Below, piece after piece: positions 58,637 through 64,000 of a DNA stretch of 64,000 nt. Source of the DNA: Kribbella flavida DSM 17836 (GTDB lineage: Bacteria; Actinomycetota; Actinomycetes; Propionibacteriales; Kribbellaceae); contig NC_013729.1 in NCBI RefSeq assembly GCF_000024345.1, forward strand, positions 2,728,001 through 2,792,000, given 5' to 3'. A program made the position numbers and the translations under genes. How positions within the stretch are numbered: position 1 is the stretch's first letter; every line of letters begins with the position of its first letter. The notes beneath the pieces are model-generated. The model saw nothing but the letters and a program-made list of their open reading frames with translations, was not told where the DNA came from and made no database searches.

Positions 58637-61164
58637 GCACGATCGAGATCCCCGCGCTCAGCCTCGTCGTGCTGGTCGGCGCCAGCGGGTCGGGCAAGTC
58701 GACGTTCGCGCGCACGCACTTCCGCGGGACCGAGGTGATCTCCAGCGACTTCTGCCGTGGCCTGGTCGCCGACGACGAGAACGACCAGGCGGCCACCAAG
58801 GACGCCTTCGCGGTGCTGCACTTCATCGCCGCCACACGCCTCGCGGCCGGCCGGCTGACCGTGATCGACGCGACCAACGTGCAGCCCGAGGCGCGCCGCG
58901 AGCTGATCGCGCTGGCTCGCGAGCACGACGTGCTGCCGGTCGCGATCGTGCTGGATCCGCCGGAGCGGGTCTGCGTCGAGCGCAACGAGCAGCGGGCGGA
59001 CCGGCAGTTCGGTGCCAAAGTGGTCGTGCGGCAGCGTTCGCAGCTGCGCCGGGGGCTGAAGAGCCTCAAGCGCGAGGGCTTCCGCGGTGTGCACGTGCTG
59101 TCGACGGTCGAGCAGATCGACGCGGTCCGGATCGAGCGGACCAAGCTGTTCAACGACCTGACCGACCAGACCGGCCCGTTCGACGTCATCGGCGACATCC
59201 ACGGGTGCCGCGCCGAACTCGAGCAGCTGCTCACCGATCTCGGCTACACCCTCGTGCGCGACGCCCAGGGCCGCGCCGTCGACGCCCGGTACGACGAGGG
59301 CGCGCGGCGGGTGGTCTTCGTGGGTGACCTGGTCGATCGCGGCCCGGACACTCCCGGGGTGCTGCGGCTGGCCATGGGAATGGTTGCCTCAGGCAATGCC
59401 TTTTGCGTGCCGGGCAACCACGAGGACAAGCTGCTGCGGGCGCTGCGGGGCAAGAACGTGAAGCTGAGTCACGGGCTGGAGGAGTCGCTGGAGCAGCTCG
59501 CCGCCGAGCCGGCTGAGTTCCGTGCGCAGGTGGAGAGCTTCATCGACGGGCTGATCTCGCACTACGTGTTCGACGGCGGCAAGCTGGTCGTCTCGCACGC
59601 GGGGCTGGTCGAGCGGATGCACGGGCGGGCGTCCGGCCGGGTGCGCTCGTTCTGCCTGTACGGCGAGACGACCGGCGAGACCGACGAGTTCGGCCTGCCG
59701 GTGCGGTATCCCTGGGCGCAGGACTACCGCGGTCGCGCGATGGTCGTCTACGGCCACACCCCGACGCCGGAGCCGGAGTGGATCAACAACACGATCTGTC
59801 TCGACACCGGCTGCGTCTTCGGCGGCTCGCTCACCGCGCTGCGCTACCCCGAGCGCGAGCTGGTCTCCGTCCAGGCCGCCGAGCAGTACTACGCGCCCGC
59901 CAAACCGCTGCACGTCGCGAGTGCCCCGGCCCGCGAGCCCGACGTTCTCGACATCACCGACGTCACCGGTCGCCGGGTGATCGAGACCGCGACCCACGGC
60001 CGGCTGAGCGTGCGCGCCGAGCAGGCCGGGGCCGCGCTGGAGGTGATGAGCCGCTTCGCGATCGACCCGCGCTTCCTGCTCTACCTGCCGCCGACGATGA
60101 GCCCGGTCGCGACGTCGCCCGAGCCGGGACTGCTGGAGCACCCGCGGCAGGCGTTCGAGGCGTACCAGGCGCAGGGCGTGACCGAGCTGGTGTGCGAGGA
60201 GAAGCACATGGGCTCCCGCGCGGTCGTGCTGCTCACCCGGGACGACGACGTCGGGGAGTTGCGCTTCGGTCTGGCCGGCCGGGGCGCGGTCCACACCCGG
60301 ACCGGCCGGTCGTTCTTCGGCCCGGACCTGACCGACGAGCTGCTGCTCCGGCTGCGCGAGGTCGCCGCCGCCGCGGGACTGTTCGACGAGCTGGACACCT
60401 CCTGGCTGCTGCTGGACGCCGAGCTGCTGCCGTGGAGCGCGAAGGCCGGCGACCTGCTGCGCAACCAGTACGCCGCCGTCGGCGCCGCCGCGCGTTCTTC
60501 GTTGCCAGTGGCAACGTCCGCGCTGGATTCGGCGCTGGCGGCCGGACTGGACGTCGGCGATCTGCTGGACCGGACCAAGCGGCGGACGGCGAACGCGGCG
60601 CGGTTCAGCGACGCCTATCGCCGGTACTGCTGGCCGACGGACGGGCTGGACGGCGTACGGGTGGCTCCGTTCCAGGTGCTGGCGTCGGAGGGCGCGACGT
60701 ACCACGACCGGCCGCACGCCTGGCACCTCGGCATCGCCGACCGGCTGGTCGCCGCCGGACCGTCGCTGATCACGCAGACCCGCCGGCTGTTCGTCGACGC
60801 GGACTCGTGGCAGCAGGGGATCAGCTGGTGGGAGGAGCTGACCGGCGCGGGCGGTGAAGGCATGGTGGTCAAGCCGGCGGCGAACCTGGTCCGCACGGCG
60901 AAGGGCCTGGCCCAACCCGGGCTCAAGGTCCGGGGCCAGGAGTACCTGCGGATCATCTACGGCCCCGACTACACCGACCCGGAGAACTTCGACCGGCTGC
61001 GCCACCGCAACCTCGGCCACAAACGCTCGCTCGCCCTGCGCGAGTACGCCCTCGGCCTGGAGTCGCTCGAGCGCGCCGCCCGCGGCGAACCACTCTGGCG
61101 CGTGCACGAGTGCGTGTTCGCCGTGCTCGCCCTGGAGTCCGAGCCCGTCGACCCCCGCCTGTAG
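58633..61164 (+). CDS. pnkp: Polynucleotide kinase-phosphatase-ligase (bacterial Pnkp)
   Basis: An 843-residue RNA end-healing and ligation enzyme. The N-terminal 5'-OH kinase has the P-loop GASGSGKS at residues 16-23. The central 2',3'-phosphatase is metallophosphoesterase-like (FDVIGDIHGC, VFVGDLVDRGPDT, VPGNHEDK). The C-terminal adenylyltransferase module has the nucleotidyl Lys 524 in CEEKHMGSRAV. With Hen1 it forms the complex that repairs ribotoxin-cut tRNA. The length matches Clostridium thermocellum Pnkp (870). It is translationally coupled to hen1. Confidence 0.96.
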   Translation: MSTIEIPALSLVVLVGASGSGKSTFARTHFRGTEVISSDFCRGLVADDENDQAATKDAFAVLHFIAATRLAAGRLTVIDATNVQPEARRELIALAREHDVLPVAIVLDPPERVCVERNEQRADRQFGAKVVVRQRSQLRRGLKSLKREGFRGVHVLSTVEQIDAVRIERTKLFNDLTDQTGPFDVIGDIHGCRAELEQLLTDLGYTLVRDAQGRAVDARYDEGARRVVFVGDLVDRGPDTPGVLRLAMGMVASGNAFCVPGNHEDKLLRALRGKNVKLSHGLEESLEQLAAEPAEFRAQVESFIDGLISHYVFDGGKLVVSHAGLVERMHGRASGRVRSFCLYGETTGETDEFGLPVRYPWAQDYRGRAMVVYGHTPTPEPEWINNTICLDTGCVFGGSLTALRYPERELVSVQAAEQYYAPAKPLHVASAPAREPDVLDITDVTGRRVIETATHGRLSVRAEQAGAALEVMSRFAIDPRFLLYLPPTMSPVATSPEPGLLEHPRQAFEAYQAQGVTELVCEEKHMGSRAVVLLTRDDDVGELRFGLAGRGAVHTRTGRSFFGPDLTDELLLRLREVAAAAGLFDELDTSWLLLDAELLPWSAKAGDLLRNQYAAVGAAARSSLPVATSALDSALAAGLDVGDLLDRTKRRTANAARFSDAYRRYCWPTDGLDGVRVAPFQVLASEGATYHDRPHAWHLGIADRLVAAGPSLITQTRRLFVDADSWQQGISWWEELTGAGGEGMVVKPAANLVRTAKGLAQPGLKVRGQEYLRIIYGPDYTDPENFDRLRHRNLGHKRSLALREYALGLESLERAARGEPLWRVHECVFAVLALESEPVDPRL

Positions 61165-61171
61165 CCGACGT

Positions 61172-61207
61172 CCGAAGGAACTGGCGCCACGGCTTCGGCT
61201 CCTTCGG
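61172..61207. terminator. Bidirectional hairpin terminator
   Basis: CCGAAGGA at 61172-61179 pairs with TCCTTCGG at 61200-61207. It lies between pnkp and the convergent thioredoxin-like gene. Confidence 0.7.
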
Positions 61208-61218
61208 GCGAACTGGAC

Positions 61219-61518
61219 TCAACCCTTCGCGGCAGCGATCGCGTGCTGCAATTGGTCGACCGAAGGGGCCGGCACCAGTCGGCCCTCGGCGTCCCGGTAG
61301 AGGCGGCACGACAGCCCGCGGTCACGGTCGTCGGCGATGGCGAACGGGTCGATGCCGTCGATCAGCAGCGTCGGCGAGCCGGCCATGCCGAACCTGGCGG
61401 CGTCCTCCGCTGACGCGATCGGACGAGTGGTGACCGGCCGGTCGGTCACCTCCGCCAGCCGTTCCAGCAGCGGCGGCAGGTTCGGGCAGTCCGGCACGTG
61501 CAGAACCTCGAGCTTCAC
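61219..61518 (-). CDS. Thioredoxin-fold protein (merB-associated type)
   Basis: A 99-residue protein that starts KLEVLHVPDCPNLPPLLERL, with a single Cys in a CPN position instead of the CxxC thiol pair of thioredoxin, followed by the cis-Pro block GMAGSPTLLIDGIDPF. Similar short thioredoxin-like proteins accompany organomercury or metal-responsive operons. It overlaps the upstream MerR-type gene by ATGA, so the two form an operon. A disulfide reductase role is doubtful because only one motif Cys is present. Confidence 0.78.
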   Translation of the reverse strand: MKLEVLHVPDCPNLPPLLERLAEVTDRPVTTRPIASAEDAARFGMAGSPTLLIDGIDPFAIADDRDRGLSCRLYRDAEGRLVPAPSVDQLQHAIAAAKG

Positions 61519-61922
61519 CGGGTCGCCTGCCGGTGGTCATCGATCGCTTCCAGCAGCGTGCAGCGGCGGTCGGCGCGGGGCAGTTCACAGGTCGCGACGA
61601 GCTCGGCGAGCGAGGCAACCATGCGCTGCAGGTCCAGGATGCGCTGCTCGATGCCGGCGCGGCGGCGCTCGGCCAAGGCCCGGGCCGCGTCGCAGCCGTC
61701 CGGGCCACCGGCGTTCAGGTCGAGCAGTTCCTCGATCTCGTCGAGCGTGAACCCGAGTTGCTGACCACGTTTGATGAACCGCAGCACGTCTACCGTCGCC
61801 GGTGGGTAGGCCCGGTAGCCGCCCGGTGTTCGGGGTGGTTCGATCAGCAGCCCTCGGCGCTCGTAGTAGCGCAGCGTCTCGGGGTTCACCCCGGCCTGGT
61901 CGGCCACTTCACTGGTTCGCAC
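61515..61922 (-). CDS. MerR family metal-responsive regulator
   Basis: A 135-residue regulator. The MerR helix-turn-helix is MRTSEVADQAGVNPETLRYYERRGLL, followed by FIKRGQQLGFTLDEIEELLDL and the dimer helix. Cysteines are placed at GGPDGCDAARALAERR, LVATCELPR and RRCTLLEAI, similar to the three metal-binding Cys of Hg-type MerR. This suggests Hg, Cd, Pb or another thiophilic metal as inducer. GTG 61922 sits on the predicted transcription start. It is coupled to the thioredoxin-like gene. No mercuric reductase or lyase lies in this window. Confidence 0.86.
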   Translation of the reverse strand: MRTSEVADQAGVNPETLRYYERRGLLIEPPRTPGGYRAYPPATVDVLRFIKRGQQLGFTLDEIEELLDLNAGGPDGCDAARALAERRRAGIEQRILDLQRMVASLAELVATCELPRADRRCTLLEAIDDHRQATR

Positions 61923-61929
61923 AGCCCGA

Positions 61930-61960
61930 TCCTCAACCCTGGACCTGGATACGAAGTCAA
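61930..61960 (-). promoter_or_regulatory. Candidate MerR-type promoter
   Basis: On the minus strand TTGACT (61960-61955) and TGAGGA (61935-61930) are separated by 19 bases, the long spacer typical of MerR-controlled promoters. The GTG start lies seven bases beyond, so the message is probably leaderless. Confidence 0.55.
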
Positions 61961-61975
61961 GCCCGGGGCCGACGG

Positions 61976-62956
61976 TCAGCCGAGGTTGAGGGTGGAGGCC
62001 GCGGTGGCGGCGGCCTGGTCGCCGTACGCCGAGGCGAGGCGCTGCAGGAACGCGGCGCGGTCCAGCGTGTACTCCTGGGTGCCGACGGTCTCCAGGACCG
62101 TGGTCGCCAGGGTGCAGCCGACCTGCGCGGCGGCCTCGTGGTCGAGGCCGGCGGCGCGGCCGGTCAGGTAGCCGGCCCGGAAGGCGTCGCCGCCACCGGT
62201 CGGGTCCACCAGGCCGGGCGTCGGCACGGCCGGGATCTTGGCCAGGATGCCGTCGGAGTTCTCGATCACGACGCCGTCGCCGCCGTGCGTGGTGACCCGG
62301 ACCCCGACCCGCTGCAGGATCTCGGCGTGGCTCCAGCCGGTCTTCTGCACCATCAGGCCGGACTCGTACTCGTTGCTGAACAGGTACTCCGCGCCGTCGA
62401 TCAGCTCGCGGATCTGCTCACCCTCCATCCGGGCCAGCTGCTGCGACGGGTCCGCGGCGATGGCGATGCCGTTCGCCTTGGCGAGCCGGGTGTGCTTGAG
62501 CATGCCGTCCGGGTCGTCGGCGCCGACCAGCACCAGGTCGATGCCGCCGGTCTGGGCATGGATCGCGGCCAGGTCGATCTCGCGGGACTCGGCCATCGCA
62601 CCGGTGTAGAACGAGGCGATCTGGTTGGCGTCCAGGTCGGTCGTACAGGTGAAGCGGGCGGTGTGCACGTTCTCGCAGACCCGGACGTGGGAGATGTCGA
62701 CACCGGCGGCGCTCAGCGCGGCGCCGTACTCGGCGAAGTCGGCCCCGACCGAGCCGATCAGCAGCGACGGCCGGCCGAGCTGGGCCATGCCGTAGCAGAT
62801 GTTGGCGCCGACCCCACCACGGTGCACGACCAGCTCGTCCACCAGGAACGACAGCGACACCTTGTGCATCTGCTCCTCGAGGAACTGGTCCTTGAAGCGT
62901 CCCGGGAACGTCATCAGGATGTCGGTCGCGATCGATCCGGCGACGGCGATCTGCAT
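61976..62956 (-). CDS. PfkB family carbohydrate/nucleoside kinase
   Basis: A 326-residue sugar or nucleoside kinase. The N-terminal VAGSIATDILMTFPGRFKDQ and GVGANICYGMAQLGRPSLLI are family blocks. The second signature is DPTGGGDAFRAGYLTGRAAG with the catalytic Asp. The first block and length resemble adenosine kinase of actinobacteria (Rv2202c-like). I favour adenosine kinase-like, but ribokinase and others are possible. It is divergent from the O-methyltransferase gene. Confidence 0.9.
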   Translation of the reverse strand: MQIAVAGSIATDILMTFPGRFKDQFLEEQMHKVSLSFLVDELVVHRGGVGANICYGMAQLGRPSLLIGSVGADFAEYGAALSAAGVDISHVRVCENVHTARFTCTTDLDANQIASFYTGAMAESREIDLAAIHAQTGGIDLVLVGADDPDGMLKHTRLAKANGIAIAADPSQQLARMEGEQIRELIDGAEYLFSNEYESGLMVQKTGWSHAEILQRVGVRVTTHGGDGVVIENSDGILAKIPAVPTPGLVDPTGGGDAFRAGYLTGRAAGLDHEAAAQVGCTLATTVLETVGTQEYTLDRAAFLQRLASAYGDQAAATAASTLNLG

Positions 62957-63050
62957 GCTGGCTTCTCCTACGAGGGGTGGGGTGTCGAGCGGTAAGGCAA
63001 CCCGTAGAGACTACAGGCGACCGATTCACGACGAAGAGGACGGCGATCAG

Positions 63051-63692
63051 ATGGGCAACCAGGTCCAGGTGACCGACCAGCTGCACGACTACATGGTGGC
63101 GCACGGCATGCCGCTGGACGAGATCGCGACCGAGCTCGTCGAGCGGACCCAGCAACTCGGCGGTGTCGCCCGGATGCTCACCACCGCCGACCAGGCCGCA
63201 CTGCTGACCACGCTGACCCGGCTGATCTCGGCCCGGCGCGCGGTCGAGATCGGCACCTTCACCGGGTTCTCCGCGCTCGCGATCGCCCGGGGCCTGCCCG
63301 CCGACGGACAGCTGATCTGCCTGGACGTCAGCGACGAGTGGACCTCGATCGGCCGCCCGTACTGGCAGCGGGCCGGGGTCGCGGACCGGATCGAGCTGCG
63401 GATCGGCGACGCGCACCAGTCGGCGGCCGAGCTGGACGGCGAGTTCGACCTGGCGTTCGTGGACGCCGACAAGCCCGGCTACATCGACTACTTCGAGCGC
63501 CTGCTGCCGCGGATCCGGCCGAACGGGCTGCTGCTGTTCGACAACACGCTGGCCGGCGGCCGGGTGGTCGGGCTGCACGACGAGGACCCGGTCGACCGCA
63601 AGGAGTTCAACGCCCACATCGCCCGGGACGACCGCGTCGACGTGGTGATGCTCGGCATCGGCGACGGGCTGACGCTGGTCCGCAAGCGATGA
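63051..63692 (+). CDS. O-methyltransferase (class I SAM-dependent, COMT/CCoAOMT-type)
   Basis: A 213-residue methyltransferase of the caffeoyl-CoA O-methyltransferase-like family (PF01596). The SAM site is RAVEIGTFTGFSALAIARGL, followed by LICLDVSDEWTSIGRPYWQ, and the metal-binding block FDLAFVDADKPGYIDYFERL with DNTLAGGRVV. Such enzymes methylate catechols or secondary metabolites. ATG 63051 begins the recognisable protein. It overlaps the ABC gene by ATGA. Confidence 0.92.
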   Translation: MGNQVQVTDQLHDYMVAHGMPLDEIATELVERTQQLGGVARMLTTADQAALLTTLTRLISARRAVEIGTFTGFSALAIARGLPADGQLICLDVSDEWTSIGRPYWQRAGVADRIELRIGDAHQSAAELDGEFDLAFVDADKPGYIDYFERLLPRIRPNGLLLFDNTLAGGRVVGLHDEDPVDRKEFNAHIARDDRVDVVMLGIGDGLTLVRKR

Positions 63693-64000
63693 CCCAGGCC
63701 GGACCCGGGCCCGAGCCCGCGCCCGAGCCGCGGTTGACCGTCACCGGCCTGCGGCACCGGTACGCCGACCGCCCGGTGATCGAGGACCTCACCTTCACGG
63801 TCCCGGCCGGCCGGGCGGTTGCCCTGGTCGGCCCGAACGGCGCCGGCAAGACCACCGTGCTGCGCTGCATCGTCGGATCGGCCGAGCCGGCGGCCGGCCG
63901 GATCCTGCTCGACGGCGTCCCGATCGACGAACGCGCCGAGCTGGTCCGTCGGGACGTCGCGGCGCTGCTCGACGACCTGGACTTCTTCCCGGACCTGACG
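63689..64000 (+). CDS. ABC transporter ATP-binding protein (partial, runs off the window)
   Basis: The first 104 codons of an ABC ATPase that continues past the window. Walker A is LVGPNGAGKTTVLRC, after a variable Pro-rich N-terminus. The rest of the nucleotide-binding domain is missing, so the transport class is unknown, but the style is that of a drug- or lipid-type exporter with a separate permease. ATG 63689 overlaps the O-methyltransferase stop, so the two genes are coupled. Confidence 0.9.
   Translation, partial: MTQAGPGPEPAPEPRLTVTGLRHRYADRPVIEDLTFTVPAGRAVALVGPNGAGKTTVLRCIVGSAEPAAGRILLDGVPIDERAELVRRDVAALLDDLDFFPDLT

Overview
The window is chromosomal DNA from a high-GC actinomycete. 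It shows strong third-codon GC bias, many GTG starts, apparently leaderless promoters, WhiB, SigE-family sigma, Nudix, Map and GlnA2/GlnE genes, and Tat-exported enzymes. Gene content and protein style resemble Kribbella or other Nocardioidaceae-like actinomycetes. That placement is an inference from recognition, not from a search. I see no insertion sequence, prophage, CRISPR array, tRNA or rRNA. The only large RNA gene is rnpB. About 66 protein genes are packed on both strands, many with ATGA/GTGA overlaps.

Region by region. 0-6.5 kb: a GH13 alpha-glucosidase, then a run of a Nif3-like protein, a zinc-ribbon coiled-coil protein, an RNase H/phosphatase fusion and an RNB ribonuclease. 6.5-10.4 kb: a TetR/GNAT divergent pair with a dyad operator, an AraC/MFS divergent pair and a DUF899 protein. 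10.4-19.6 kb: rnpB, a DUF952 protein, PhoD, an S10 peptidase, a GNAT protein, Map, a histone-H1-like protein, a metal-receptor protein, an IdeR/DtxR-boxed small cysteine-rich protein, a Nudix hydrolase and an aldo/keto reductase. 19.6-24 kb: PanB carrying a roughly 530-residue disordered N-terminus, and NAD synthetase. 24-39.2 kb: several membrane proteins, GlnA2, HupE/UreJ, a 1213-residue phosphoesterase/PQQ-repeat surface protein, GlnE, an orphan ECF sigma factor and TrmB. 39.2-45.3 kb: a GH78 rhamnosidase, then a sulfonate/nitrate-type ABC transporter behind a leader peptide ending in Cys. 45.4-51 kb: a PLDc_N protein, a WhiB protein, a MerR-B12 photoreceptor-like regulator, tandem CrcB, a phosphatase, a small conserved protein, a GNAT remnant and DAHP synthase behind an aromatic leader peptide with an intrinsic terminator. 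51-64 kb: two secreted proteins, YbaK, a SufR-like regulator with FolE, a second copy of the small conserved protein, the Hen1-Pnkp RNA repair pair, a MerR/thioredoxin-like pair, a PfkB kinase, an O-methyltransferase and the start of an ABC ATPase.

The strongest signals beyond ordinary annotation are regulatory. A cysteine-terminated uORF has a stop codon inside an 8-bp arm complementary to the ribosome-binding site of the transporter gene. A Trp/Tyr/Phe-containing leader and terminator precede DAHP synthase. An iron box sits over the promoter of an undescribed-looking 55-58 residue Cys-rich protein. The PanB fusion is the most unusual protein. The Hen1-Pnkp operon is a known but uncommon RNA repair system.
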